Positions 27,808-36,439 of a stretch of 64,000 bases of DNA are shown one piece after another. How positions within the stretch are numbered: position 1 is the stretch's first letter; every line of letters starts with the position of its first letter. Source of the DNA: JBBPZA01 sp963728925. Its GTDB lineage: Bacteria > Actinomycetota > Thermoleophilia > Solirubrobacterales > Solirubrobacteraceae. The position numbers and the translations under genes are program-made. The notes under the pieces are model-generated. The model did not search any database. It was not told where the DNA came from and saw only the letters and a list, made by a program, of their open reading frames with translations. The DNA lies in contig CAVSMB010000009.1 in NCBI GenBank assembly GCA_963728925.1, positions 1-64,000 of the forward strand. The letters run 5' to 3'.

Positions 27808-28238
27808 CAGGCCCCGAGCGCCTCCCGCACCTTGGCCGACACGCGCCGGCCGTCGGCGCCCCCGCCGACCTGCGGCATCACGGCGCCCATGACGCGCCCG
27901 GTGTCCTTCGGCTCGCTCGCGCCGGTCTCCAGGACGGCGGCGGCGACGATCCGCTCGAGCTCTGAGTCGGGCAGCTCGGCGGGCAGGTAGGCGGTGATGA
28001 GCGCCGCCTCGGAGTCCTCCTTCTCGGCGAGCTCGGCGCGCCCGCCGTCGCGGAAGGCCTGCGCGGCGTCCTCGCGGCGCTTTCGCTCGCGTCGCAGCAC
28101 GGCGACCTCGTCGTCGCCGCCCTCCTTGGCTGCCGACTGCAGCGAGGAGAGGACGAGCCGCAGCGCCTGGGCGCGCTCGCGCTCACCCGCCTTCATGGCG
28201 GCGGTCATGTCGCTGCGCACGCTGTCGAGGATGGCCAT
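27807..28238 (-). CDS. GatB/YqeY domain protein
   Basis: A 143-residue stand-alone YqeY protein, related to the C-terminal domain of the tRNA amidotransferase subunit GatB. The N-terminal helices (RSDMTAAMKAGERERAQALRLVLSSLQ) and the C-terminal PKDTGRVMGAVMPQVGGGADGRRVSAKVRE are typical. I take the ATG at 28238 (MAILDSVRSD), preceded by GGGG; a GTG nine bases upstream is possible. It heads the yqeY-phoH-ybeY-era group. Confidence 0.92.
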   Translation of the reverse strand: MAILDSVRSDMTAAMKAGERERAQALRLVLSSLQSAAKEGGDDEVAVLRRERKRREDAAQAFRDGGRAELAEKEDSEAALITAYLPAELPDSELERIVAAAVLETGASEPKDTGRVMGAVMPQVGGGADGRRVSAKVREALGA

Positions 28239-28261
28239 GCCCCGCACAGGATAGGCCGGGC

Positions 28262-29725
28262 CTACCTCGCGCCTCCCGCGTCCATGTCCTCGAGCACCGC
28301 GCGGGCGGCGAGCGCCCCCGGCGCGCCGGTCACCGCGCCGCCCGGATGGGCACCCGAGCCGGCCAGGTACAGCTGCTCGATCCCGCCGAAGCGACGCGCC
28401 GCGGGCCGTCGCTCGAGCAGCTGGCCGGGCAGCATCTCACCGTGGAAGATGTGCCCGCCGGTTAGGCCGAAGCGGGCCTCGAGCTCGCGCGGGCCGAGCG
28501 CGAGCCGGTCCTCGATCGCGTCCGGGAGGCCCGGGCAGATCTCCGCGAAGCGTGCGACAGCCGCGTCGGCCGCCGCCTCGGGGTCGGCGTCGGGCGGGTA
28601 GCACTGGCAGAAGAGCGAGAGCACGTGGCGCCCGTCTGGCACGAGCGTCGGGTCTGCGGCGGTCTGGCACGCGGCCTCGATCCACGGCCGCCGCGCCGGG
28701 CGCCCGGCGCGGGCGTCGGCCGCGGCGGCCGACAGCTCGGCCATGGTGAAGCCGACGTCGATCGCTCCGCCCCACGGCTCGGGACCGGGCCACGCGGGGA
28801 AGTCGGGCAGCGCCGAGAGCAGCAGCATGACCTTGACCACCGGGCCGGCCTGGCGCCAGCCCGCCGGCGGCTCGACCCCGGCCAGCGAGGCCGTGCGCAG
28901 CGGGTCGGCGTTGGAGAGCACGGCGCGCGCGCCGAGCTCGCGTCCGCCGGCGACGACGACGCCCTCGGCGCGGCCGTCGCGAACCTGGACCCGCTCGACC
29001 GCCGTCTCGAGGGACACGCGGGCGCCGGCGGCCTCGGCGGCCGAGCGCAGCGCTGCGGTCACCGCCCCCATCCCGCCCCGTGCGTAGCCCCACGCGCCCT
29101 GGACGCCTCCCGCGGCGCCGAGGTCGTGGTAGAGCGCGACGAACGCCGTGCCGGGATCCTCGGGCCCGGCGAGCGTGCCGATCAGGCCCTGGAGCGCGAA
29201 GGGCACGCGCACCGGCTCGGACGGGATGCCGGCGAGCGAGTCCGCCACCGAGCAGTCGAGGATCTCGGGGCCGATGGCCTCCAGCCATCGCTCGCGGTCG
29301 GGCGGCTCGAGGAGGAGCGGGGCGGCCCGGCGCGCGGCCAGAGCCCAGCGCCGGCTCCGCTGCGCGTAGGCCTGCGCGTCGGCCTCCCCCCAGTCGCGGC
29401 GAAGGTCCTGCGCCGTGCGCTTCGCGCTCGACCACGTGATCACCCGGCGGCCGTCGGGAAACGGTGCGAAGAGGCCAGGCTCGTGAACCTCGACGTGCAG
29501 CCCGTGCGCGTGCAGGGCGAGGTCACGCAGGATCTCGGGGCGCAGCAGCGAGAGCGTGTAGGCGCCGGGCGAAGCGCGCACCCCAGGCCACAGCTCTTCG
29601 GTCACGCACGCGCCGCCGGCGACGTCTCGCCGCTCGAGCACCTCCACGGACAGCCCGGCGCGGGCGAGGTAGGCCGCGGCGACGAGGCCGTTGTGGCCGG
29701 CCCCGATGACCACGGCGTCGAGCAC
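28262..29725 (-). CDS. Phytoene desaturase-like FAD/NAD(P) oxidoreductase (PYROXD2 type)
   Basis: A 487-residue flavoprotein of the CrtI/PYROXD2 superfamily. The FAD site AVVIGAGHNGLVAAAYLARAG and the VLERRDVAGGACVTEE block match the PYROXD2-like group rather than true carotenoid desaturases; the end is YLAGSGAHPGGAVTGAPGALAARAVL. The GTG at 29725 places the glycine-rich loop at the start as expected. It lies 35 bases after prmA on the same strand. The reaction is not known for this group. Confidence 0.82.
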   Translation of the reverse strand: MLDAVVIGAGHNGLVAAAYLARAGLSVEVLERRDVAGGACVTEELWPGVRASPGAYTLSLLRPEILRDLALHAHGLHVEVHEPGLFAPFPDGRRVITWSSAKRTAQDLRRDWGEADAQAYAQRSRRWALAARRAAPLLLEPPDRERWLEAIGPEILDCSVADSLAGIPSEPVRVPFALQGLIGTLAGPEDPGTAFVALYHDLGAAGGVQGAWGYARGGMGAVTAALRSAAEAAGARVSLETAVERVQVRDGRAEGVVVAGGRELGARAVLSNADPLRTASLAGVEPPAGWRQAGPVVKVMLLLSALPDFPAWPGPEPWGGAIDVGFTMAELSAAAADARAGRPARRPWIEAACQTAADPTLVPDGRHVLSLFCQCYPPDADPEAAADAAVARFAEICPGLPDAIEDRLALGPRELEARFGLTGGHIFHGEMLPGQLLERRPAARRFGGIEQLYLAGSGAHPGGAVTGAPGALAARAVLEDMDAGGAR

Positions 29726-29760
29726 GCCGCGACGGTAGCGCGCTGACCGGGCGCCGCGGC

Positions 29761-30564
29761 TCAGCTGCGCAGCAGCAGCGCCGCCCAGTCGCCGTCCTCG
29801 CGCCGCGCCGCCTCGTGCAGGCCGTGCCCGGCGAAGACGGTCGCCAGCTCGTCGGCCTCGTGGCGCAGCAGTCCGCCGGCCACGAGCGTGCGAGGCGGCG
29901 GATCGGGCAGGCGGCCGGCCAGCGTGAGGAGCAGCGGGCGCAGGAGGTTGGCGGTCACCGTGGGGGCGGCAGGAAGGCCGTCGCTGCGAAGGTCCAGGCG
30001 CGCCACGCCGACCTCGACGCCGTTGGCCTGCGCGTTCCCGGCGGTCGCCTCGACGCTCAGGGGATCGTGGTCGACCCCGAGCACCGGCTCCCAGCCCAGC
30101 TTCGCCGCCGCGATGGCGAGCACCCCGGAGCCCGAGCCGACGTCGAGCAGCGCGCCCCCGGGCTCGAGCTCGAGGAGCAGCTCGAGGCACAGCCGGGTGG
30201 TGGCGTGGGCTCCGGTCCCGAAGGCGCGGCCCGGGTCGACGACGACCTCGGGGAGAGCCGGGTCGGGCGTCGCCCACGGCGGGCGGATGCGCAGCCGGCC
30301 GCCGACGACGACGGGGACGTGAAAGCGGCGCCAGCGATCGGCCCAGTCGTCGGGCACCTCGCTCGACGTGACCTCGACGAGCGCGTCGCCTGCGGCGGCC
30401 CGCAGGTCCGGCAGCTCGGGCAGCTCGCCGGGCGCGCCGTAGACCGCGTACTCGACTGCGTCGCCCAGGTCGCGCTCCTCCACCCCGCCGGGCGCGAGCG
30501 CAAGGAGCTCGGCCAGCGCGAGCTCGGCGTCCCCGAGCCGGACGCGCACGGCGAGCCGGATCAC
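29761..30564 (-). CDS. prmA: Ribosomal protein L11 methyltransferase
   Basis: SAM-dependent methylation of ribosomal protein L11. The N-terminal substrate-recognition domain is followed by VVDPGRAFGTGAHATTRLCLELL, the SAM motif LLDVGSGSGVLAIAAAKLG, and TANLLRPLLL. Length 267 is slightly short. The ATG overlaps the dnaJ stop (4 bases); hrcA-dnaJ-prmA is a common order. Confidence 0.92.
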   Translation of the reverse strand: MIRLAVRVRLGDAELALAELLALAPGGVEERDLGDAVEYAVYGAPGELPELPDLRAAAGDALVEVTSSEVPDDWADRWRRFHVPVVVGGRLRIRPPWATPDPALPEVVVDPGRAFGTGAHATTRLCLELLLELEPGGALLDVGSGSGVLAIAAAKLGWEPVLGVDHDPLSVEATAGNAQANGVEVGVARLDLRSDGLPAAPTVTANLLRPLLLTLAGRLPDPPPRTLVAGGLLRHEADELATVFAGHGLHEAARREDGDWAALLLRS

Positions 30565-31679
30565 GACGCCCGCAGGACCCGCTTGAGCTTGGAGAAGACG
30601 CCCTCGTCGGAGCGCAGGTTCTCGTCGGTCAACGTGCCGGCCAGATCCTCCAGCAGGCGCTTCTGCTCGCCGGTCAGCCGCCGTGGGGTGACGACGTTCA
30701 CCACGACGCGAAGGTCCCCCCGCCGGCCACCGCGCAGGTGGGGCATGCCGGCGCTGCGCAGCAGGTGGACGTCACCGGGCTGGGTTCCGGCCGGCAGATG
30801 GACCTCAGCCTCGCCGTCGAGGGCCGGGACGGCTACGGTCGTCCCGAGCGCCGCCAGCGGCGCGGGCACGTCGACCGCCGTCACGAGGTCCTCGCCGTCG
30901 CGCACGAAGCGCTCGTCCTCGCGGACGCGGACGAGCACGTACAGGTCACCGGGCGGCCCGCCGGCGTCGCCGGCGTGCCCGCGACCCGCGATCCGGATGC
31001 GCTGGCCGTCCTCGATGCCGGCGGGCACATCCACTTCCACCCGCCGTTCGCCGGCCGTTCGCCCACGGCCCCGGCACACCGCGCACGGCGTCTCGGGGAT
31101 CTTCCCGTCCCCTCCGCAGCGGTCGCAGACGACGCTGCGCACGACCTGGCCGAAGGGGGTGCGGGTGCTGGACTGGAGCTGGCCGGCCCCCTGGCAGCGC
31201 GGGCAGGTCTCGATCGGCGTGCCGGGCTCGGCGCCGTTGCCGTTGCAGTGCTCGCAGCGACTGACCGCGTCGTAGGCGACGTCGACCGACACGCCGGTCG
31301 CCGCCTCGGCGAGGTCGATGTCGACGCCGACGGCCACGTCGCCGCCCTGCGCGGTCCCGCCGCGGCGCCCGAAGGCCCCGCCCTGGCCGCCGAAGAACGC
31401 GTCGAAGATGTCGGAGAACGACCCGAAGCCCTCGAAGTTCGGGGCATAGCCGCCCGAGCGCAGCCCGTCGGCCCCGTAACGGTCGTAGACCTCGCGGCGC
31501 TCGGGGTCGGAGAGCACCTCGTAGGCCTCGGCCGCCTGCTTGAACTTCTCCTCGGCCTCTGGATCGTGGTCATTCACGTCGGGATGCAGCTCACGCGCGA
31601 GGCGGCGGAACGCCTTCTTGATGTCGGTCTCCGAGGCGTCCCGGCCGACGCCGAGCCGCTCGTAGTAGTCGGTGGCCAA
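30561..31679 (-). CDS. dnaJ: Chaperone protein DnaJ
   Basis: Hsp40 co-chaperone of DnaK, 372 residues. The J domain has the HPD triad in ELHPDVNDHD; a Gly/Phe region follows (NFEGFGSFSDIFDAFFGG), then four CxxCxGxG-type zinc motifs (CEHCNGNG, CPRCQGAG, CDRCGGDG, CAVCRGRG) and the C-terminal substrate domains. dnaK and grpE are not adjacent, so this is the hrcA-linked copy (dnaJ2 type). Confidence 0.95.
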   Translation of the reverse strand: MATDYYERLGVGRDASETDIKKAFRRLARELHPDVNDHDPEAEEKFKQAAEAYEVLSDPERREVYDRYGADGLRSGGYAPNFEGFGSFSDIFDAFFGGQGGAFGRRGGTAQGGDVAVGVDIDLAEAATGVSVDVAYDAVSRCEHCNGNGAEPGTPIETCPRCQGAGQLQSSTRTPFGQVVRSVVCDRCGGDGKIPETPCAVCRGRGRTAGERRVEVDVPAGIEDGQRIRIAGRGHAGDAGGPPGDLYVLVRVREDERFVRDGEDLVTAVDVPAPLAALGTTVAVPALDGEAEVHLPAGTQPGDVHLLRSAGMPHLRGGRRGDLRVVVNVVTPRRLTGEQKRLLEDLAGTLTDENLRSDEGVFSKLKRVLRAS

Positions 31680-31682
31680 GGC

Positions 31683-32705
31683 CTAGTCGCCCTCGTAGAG
31701 GTCCTCGACGAAGCGCGAGAGCTGCAACGCCGCGCTGCGGACCGAGCGGATCGCCACTGCGTAGTCCATGCGCACCGGGCCGATGACCGACACCGTCCCG
31801 AGGCTGCGCTGCGGGAGCCCGTAGCTCGTGGCCACGACCGCGAGCGAGCGCAGCGCAGGCGCCTCGTTCTCGGCCCCGATGCGGATGTAGAGGTCACGCT
31901 GGGCGAGCACGGAGCGCAGCACGCCGAGCAGCGAGACACGGCGCTCGAGCATCTCCATGAGCTCGTTGATCTGCGACAGGTCGTCCCAGCGGTGCTCCGC
32001 GAGCAGCCGCGCCGCGCCGTCGACGTAGAGATCGTGCTCGGCGGTCTCGGCCAGCTCGAAGAAGGCGGGCGCGAGGTCGGACAGGAAGCCCTGCTCGCGG
32101 GCGGAGAGCGAGGGCTCGGCGAGCCGCAGGTGCAGCATGCGCGCCCCCAGCCCGATGCCGACGAGGCGCTCGTTGAGGTAGCTGGCGGCCCAGTCGGCCA
32201 GCCCCGGATCGACGGGCGAGTCGAAGGTGAGGATGCGCTTGGACACCCCGCCGGTCGAGGTGATGATCACCACCATCACCACCTGGGGCTGCAGGACGAG
32301 CACCTCGATGTGGCGGATGGTCGCCGACTCGACGGGGGGCGCGGAGACGATCGCGAGCAGGTCGGTGACCTGGGAGAGCTTCTCGGTGGTGAGGCGCATC
32401 GCCTCGTCGATCTCGCGCCGGACGAGCTCCATCCCGAGGGCGTGGCCCTCCTCGGGGCGCAGCTCGGGCAGCAGGCGATCGACGAAGTAGCGGTACCCGG
32501 CATCGGTGGGCACGCGGCCGGCCGAGGTATGCGGGTGAGCGAGCAGCCCGCGCTCCTCGAGGACGGCCAACTCGTTGCGCACCGTGCTCGGCCCCCAGCC
32601 GACCTCGCGGTCACCGGCGAGCAACTTGGAGCCCACCGGATGGCCTCCGTCGAGGTGGCCTTCAACGACTTTCCGGAGTATCAGCTCCTGGCGGGCGCTC
32701 AGCAT
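31683..32705 (-). CDS. hrcA: Heat-inducible transcription repressor HrcA
   Basis: Repressor that binds CIRCE operators and is aided by GroEL. The N-terminal winged helix has RQELILRKVVEGHLDGGHPVGSK and STVRNELAVLEERGLLAHPHTSAGRVPTDAGYRYFVD-type blocks; the C-terminal half (GPVRMDYAVAIRSVRSAAL) is the inducer-binding domain. The ATG at 32705 (MLSARQEL) is chosen; the longer frame reads promoter DNA. dnaJ starts 3 bases downstream. I see no CIRCE palindrome in front of it. Confidence 0.94.
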   Translation of the reverse strand: MLSARQELILRKVVEGHLDGGHPVGSKLLAGDREVGWGPSTVRNELAVLEERGLLAHPHTSAGRVPTDAGYRYFVDRLLPELRPEEGHALGMELVRREIDEAMRLTTEKLSQVTDLLAIVSAPPVESATIRHIEVLVLQPQVVMVVIITSTGGVSKRILTFDSPVDPGLADWAASYLNERLVGIGLGARMLHLRLAEPSLSAREQGFLSDLAPAFFELAETAEHDLYVDGAARLLAEHRWDDLSQINELMEMLERRVSLLGVLRSVLAQRDLYIRIGAENEAPALRSLAVVATSYGLPQRSLGTVSVIGPVRMDYAVAIRSVRSAALQLSRFVEDLYEGD

Positions 32706-32860
32706 GCGCGAGGGATTGTAGGAGCGCCGATGACCGCCCCCTCCTACCGCCTCGTCCTCGGGGTGGCAAATGGGGGGTTCACATAAATCCCTGCATTTCG
32801 GGCGATGACTTATGTGCCGCAGCCTGCTACGGTGCCGCGCCAACGATGACTTGCCGAGTC
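32706..32860. promoter_or_regulatory. Divergent hrcA / riboswitch promoter region
   Basis: This stretch has no gene. It contains a 7-bp inverted repeat CACATAA/TTATGTG (32780-32786 and 32810-32816, 23 bases apart) and a second, GTAGGAG/CTCCTAC (32718-32724 and 32741-32747). For the plus strand a weak promoter can be proposed with -35 ATGACT at 32805-32810 and -10 TACGGT at 32828-32833, 17 bases apart. The longer dyad overlaps that -35, as an operator would. Confidence 0.35.
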
Positions 32861-32985
32861 CCTGCGTCACCGAGGCGCGGGGAGCGGGGGACCCAAACAG
32901 CGGCTTCGGCCGCCGGGGCGAATCGTCGCGACGACGCGATGTAGCGCGAGCTTTCCGCGCGAGCCCGACAGCTAACTCCGCAGGC
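32861..32985 (+). promoter_or_regulatory. c-di-AMP riboswitch (ydaO-yuaA type)
   Basis: The conserved ydaO elements occur in order and spacing: GCGGGGGACCCAA at about 32884-32896, a GGGGCGAATC element at about 32915-32924, GTAGCGCGAG at 32941, and the 3' hallmark CCCGACAGCTAACTCCGCAG near 32964-32983. The closing stem pairs CCTGCG (32861-32866) with CGCAGG (32979-32984). It ends 25 bases before the GTG of a secreted M23 peptidase, matching the known association of this RNA with actinobacterial cell-wall hydrolases, where c-di-AMP turns expression off. Boundaries are approximate. Confidence 0.88.
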
Positions 32986-33010
32986 GCACGAAAAGCAAAG
33001 GAGTCTCACG

Positions 33011-35521
33011 GTGTCCGCTCTGCGAACACGTCCCTCCGTGGACAAGGCCGTTCTGCGTCGTGACCTGGGCTCCCACGAGCTGTGGGAGCGCTCGCTCCGC
33101 CGCTCCCGCGAGCGCCGCCGGGTCGCGGAGATCCATCGCCGGTCGGCTCCGCGCCGCAAGGGCGTGTCGCTCGCGATCACCGCCGCGCTGCTGGCCGCCC
33201 CCATCGCGCCCGCCTTCGCGGGCGCCGGATCGCCGGGCACCTCGCCCGCCGGCGGTGACGTGGGCGGCGACAGCGGCCGCGCGGGCGTCCCCCAGCTGCT
33301 GACCCTCGGCGACACCGGCGTGGCCGTGCAGCGCGCCCAGGGCCAGCTCGGCGTGCTCGCGGACGGGATCTTCGGGCCGATCACCAAGGGCGCGGTCAAG
33401 CGCTTCCAGCACGAGCAGGGACTTCCGGCCACGGGACGCGTGGACACCAGGACGTGGATGAGGCTCTTCTCGGGCAACGTCACCGTGCTCAAGGCCGGGT
33501 CCGCGGACGCGCGTGCCATCCAGCGCGCCGCCGGCGACCTGCCGGCGTCCGGCGACGCGTCGGCGGGGACGGCGCCGGCGCGCACGGCGGCGGTGGTCGA
33601 CTTCGACCACTCGGGCACGGACGGTTCGCTCGGCGGTGAGGGCTCGAGCGCCTCGATCGCGTCCGCCGACGGCTCCGGGTCCGGCACGTCGGGGTCCTCG
33701 GACTCCGCGGGATCGGACAGCTCGGACGCCTCGACATCGGACAGCTCGGGCTCATCGGACTCCGCGGGATCGGGCTCCTCGGGATCCGACGGCTCCGGCT
33801 CCTCGGACTCCTCGGGGTCGGACCCCTCGGGATCGTCGGACTCCTCCGGAACCACCGATCCGTCGGGGTCGAAGGACTCCTCCGGCTCGAATGACTCCTC
33901 GGGCTCGAAGAAGGAGTCCTCGTCGGGCGACAGCGTCTCGACCACCCCCGTGTCCACGACCGACGACTCCAGCTCGGGCAGCAGCGACTCGTGCGGCGGC
34001 GGGACGATCCGCAGGCCGGTCAGCGGAACGGTGACCGGCGTGTTCGGCGAGCAGCGCCCAGGCCACACGCACGAGGGCGTCGACATCGCGACGTCCTCCG
34101 GAACGCCCATCAAGTCCGCGACCTGTGGCCGCGTCGTGACCGCCGAGACGCAGGGCGGCTACGGGAACATCGTCTGCGTCCGGGCGACCTCGACCTTCAC
34201 CACGTGCTACGCCCACATGTCGCGCTTCGGCACCTCGGTGGGCAGGTACGTGAAGATCGGCGAGGTCATCGGGTACGTCGGGTGCACCGGGAGCTGCACG
34301 GGCCCGCACGTGCACTTCGAGGTGCGCCTCAACGGCTCGGCGGTGGACCCGGCGCCGTACCTGAACGGCAGCAAGAAGGCGCCCGCGTCCGCCAGCTCTG
34401 CCGCGAAGGCGTCGAAGGCGTCGAAGGCCTCCAAGCCAAGCAGCGCCTCGGGCGGCACGATGGCCCTGAAGATCACCGACTCGACGGGCGACTCCAAGGC
34501 GGCGAGGAAGGCCGAGAAGCGCGAGAAGGCCCGTCGCGAGGCCAACGCGAGGCTCGATCCCGAGCAGAACGCGACCGCACCGGTCGTTCCGCCGTCGACC
34601 TACCCCGCGACGTTGCCGCCGGCCGCACCGGTCCAGAACGGCGCTCCGGCGACGACGCCGGCCGCCGTCCCGGCGCCCACCACCGACCAGGCAGCGCCGA
34701 CCCAGGCCGCACCGCCGAGCACGGCCCCGGATCCGTCCGCGATCCCGACCGAGACGTCGAGCGGCGACACGTCGTCCGGTGAGCCGGCGAGCACCGACAC
34801 CACCGGCGGGACCGACACGACTGACACGTCGGGCACGACCGACACGTCGGGCACGACCGACACGTCGGGCACGACCGGCACGACCGACACGTCCGGCACG
34901 ACCGACACGACCGACACGACCGACACGACCGACACGACCGACACGACCGACACGACCGACACGACCGACACGACCGACACGACCGACACGACCGACACGA
35001 CCGACACGACCGACACGTCCGGCACGACCGACACGTCGGGCACGACCGACACGAGCGGCGACACGTCCAGCGGTGACACGTCCAGCGGTGACACGTCCGG
35101 AAACACGGACGATTCGTCGAGCAGCGACTCGTCGGGTTCGACCGACTCGTCCGGCGACACCTCGGGCTACACCGACGACTCGTCCACCAGCGACTCCTCG
35201 GGGTCGACCGACTCGTCGGGTGAGACGTCCGGCTACACCGACGACTCCTCCAGCGGCGACACCTCGGGATCGACGGACGAGACGACCACGGACACCTCCG
35301 GGACCACGGACGAGACCAGCACGGACAGCTCCGGGACCACGGACGAGACCAGCACGGACAGCTCCGCGTCGACCGACGAGACCGGCACGGACAGCTCCGC
35401 GTCGACCGACGAGACGACCACCGAATCCGACACTTCGGGCGGGGACAGCTCCGGGTCGGGCGACGAGGGGTCGTCCGACTCGGGGGATCAGGCGCCTGCC
35501 GAGACGACGTCCGGCGGCTGA
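33011..35521 (+). CDS. Secreted M23 peptidase with peptidoglycan-binding domain and low-complexity repeats
   Basis: Predicted cell-wall endopeptidase of 836 residues. A basic N-terminus and hydrophobic signal (about 51-70, ending PAFAGAG) precede a PG_binding_1 domain (93-152, VQRAQGQLGVLADGIFGPIT). A Ser/Asp/Gly linker leads to the M23 domain (about 335-450), with zinc ligands in HTHEGVDIA and HVHFEVR. The C-terminal half is low-complexity: Lys/Ala-rich, Pro/Ala-rich, then a Thr-Asp-Thr repeat and acidic Ser/Thr/Asp blocks, possibly wall-spanning. The GTG start has AAAGGAG eight bases upstream. Expression is likely controlled by the riboswitch in front. Confidence 0.9.
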   Translation: MSALRTRPSVDKAVLRRDLGSHELWERSLRRSRERRRVAEIHRRSAPRRKGVSLAITAALLAAPIAPAFAGAGSPGTSPAGGDVGGDSGRAGVPQLLTLGDTGVAVQRAQGQLGVLADGIFGPITKGAVKRFQHEQGLPATGRVDTRTWMRLFSGNVTVLKAGSADARAIQRAAGDLPASGDASAGTAPARTAAVVDFDHSGTDGSLGGEGSSASIASADGSGSGTSGSSDSAGSDSSDASTSDSSGSSDSAGSGSSGSDGSGSSDSSGSDPSGSSDSSGTTDPSGSKDSSGSNDSSGSKKESSSGDSVSTTPVSTTDDSSSGSSDSCGGGTIRRPVSGTVTGVFGEQRPGHTHEGVDIATSSGTPIKSATCGRVVTAETQGGYGNIVCVRATSTFTTCYAHMSRFGTSVGRYVKIGEVIGYVGCTGSCTGPHVHFEVRLNGSAVDPAPYLNGSKKAPASASSAAKASKASKASKPSSASGGTMALKITDSTGDSKAARKAEKREKARREANARLDPEQNATAPVVPPSTYPATLPPAAPVQNGAPATTPAAVPAPTTDQAAPTQAAPPSTAPDPSAIPTETSSGDTSSGEPASTDTTGGTDTTDTSGTTDTSGTTDTSGTTGTTDTSGTTDTTDTTDTTDTTDTTDTTDTTDTTDTTDTTDTTDTTDTSGTTDTSGTTDTSGDTSSGDTSSGDTSGNTDDSSSSDSSGSTDSSGDTSGYTDDSSTSDSSGSTDSSGETSGYTDDSSSGDTSGSTDETTTDTSGTTDETSTDSSGTTDETSTDSSASTDETGTDSSASTDETTTESDTSGGDSSGSGDEGSSDSGDQAPAETTSGG
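34904..35014. repeat. 9-bp tandem repeat in the M23 peptidase gene
   Basis: About a dozen consecutive, essentially perfect copies of GACACGACC encode Asp-Thr-Thr. Variant copies with GTCGGC or GTCCGGC inserts flank it from about 34800 to 35060. The unit is in frame, so copy changes alter length without breaking the gene. The opposite strand is also open here, which is a by-product of the repeat. Confidence 0.85.
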
Positions 35522-35540
35522 TCGCTCGACGGGCCCGATG

Positions 35541-35567
35541 GGGGGCGGCGCGCGAAGCGTCGCCCCC
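35541..35567. terminator. Hairpin between convergent M23 peptidase and MaoC genes
   Basis: An 11-bp stem (35541-35551 with 35557-35567, one G-T wobble) and a five-base loop GCGAA lie between the two convergent stops, so it could serve both strands. No T-run is seen. Confidence 0.5.
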
Positions 35568-35580
35568 ACTCGGTCGCCCC

Positions 35581-35973
35581 TCAGGCGACGAGGAGCTCGG
35601 CCTCGGCGTTGCGGATGATCCGCTTGCCGTCCTGCTCGGCCACCGTAGCAACGGTCGCGTGGCCGTCGACGACGCTCGTCACCCGCCCGGTCACGACGAT
35701 CTCGCGCTCGGGCAGGCCGACGCCGCGGAACTGAACCGCGAGGCGCTTGAGCGTCTCGGGCCCACCCGCGGCGTCGGTCTGGGCGCGCGCCACCTGGGCC
35801 ATGGTGTAGAGGCCGTGGAGGATCCGGCCGGGAAGCCCGACCTGCCTGGCGAAGTCCTCGTCGATGTGGATCGGGTTGAAATCACCCGAGGCCCCGGCGT
35901 AGCGGACGGTCAGGTAGCGGTCGGGCGTCACCCGCAGCTCGGGGATCGTCGCGCCCTCGGCGAGCTCCGTCAT
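35581..35973 (-). CDS. MaoC-like hydratase/dehydratase (HadB type)
   Basis: A 130-residue hot-dog protein with the MaoC hydratase motif in YAGASGDFNPIHIDEDFARQVGLPG, giving the catalytic Asp and His. It is probably one subunit of a (3R)-hydroxyacyl-ACP/CoA dehydratase; the gene just upstream encodes the partner without the full motif. This two-gene layout resembles the mycobacterial HadAB dehydratase of fatty acid elongation. Confidence 0.85.
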   Translation of the reverse strand: MTELAEGATIPELRVTPDRYLTVRYAGASGDFNPIHIDEDFARQVGLPGRILHGLYTMAQVARAQTDAAGGPETLKRLAVQFRGVGLPEREIVVTGRVTSVVDGHATVATVAEQDGKRIIRNAEAELLVA

Positions 35974-35977
35974 CTCG

Positions 35978-36418
35978 TCACACCCCTCGCACGATGTTGG
36001 TCCACGTCCCGGTGCACACCCGTTCGCCGCGTTGGTTCTCGGACCGCGACTCGAAGACGTAGAAGCCCATCCCGCCCTTCTCCGATACGTCTGTAACCGA
36101 CACCGTGGTGACGATCTCGTCTCCGGCGACCGCCGGCGGCCCCCAAACGAACTCCTGGCCGCCGTGGACCATCATCATGAGGTTGATCCCGACGTCGGGG
36201 TCGACGATCGCTGGCGCGAGGGCCGGGGCGCTGTAGACGACGGCGAACATCGGCGGCGCGACGACGTCCGCGTAGCCTGCCGCGCGCGCCGCTTCCACAT
36301 CGAGGTGCACCGGGTTGGTCTCGCCCACCGCCGCGGCGTACTCGCGGATCTTCTCGCGCCCGACGGCGTAGGGGACGGGCGCGTAGCGCTTGCCGACGGC
36401 CTCTGTGGAGACGGGCAC
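35978..36418 (-). CDS. MaoC N-terminal-domain dehydratase subunit (HadA/HadC type)
   Basis: A 146-residue FAS1_DH/MaoC_dehydrat_N protein. The block KIREYAAAVGETNPVHLDVEAARAAGYADVVAPPMFA is typical, and the C-terminal GFYVFESRSENQRGERVCTGTWTNIVR matches HadA-type subunits, which stabilise the complex and bind the acyl chain. It lies four bases before the HadB-like gene. Confidence 0.85.
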   Translation of the reverse strand: MPVSTEAVGKRYAPVPYAVGREKIREYAAAVGETNPVHLDVEAARAAGYADVVAPPMFAVVYSAPALAPAIVDPDVGINLMMMVHGGQEFVWGPPAVAGDEIVTTVSVTDVSEKGGMGFYVFESRSENQRGERVCTGTWTNIVRGV

Positions 36419-36439
36419 GGCGCGGTAGTCTACGCGGCG

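Noticed and set aside
32718..32747. GTAGGAG/CTCCTAC inverted repeat considered as a CIRCE operator for HrcA
   Set aside because: It does not match TTAGCACTC-N9-GAGTGCTAA and the spacing is 16; no CIRCE was found near hrcA or dnaJ.
33752..35651. Very long open frames on the minus strand opposite the M23 peptidase gene, with Val/Ser/Pro or Arg repeats
   Set aside because: They mirror the plus-strand tandem repeats, which leave all frames open; no family motif, start site or sensible composition.
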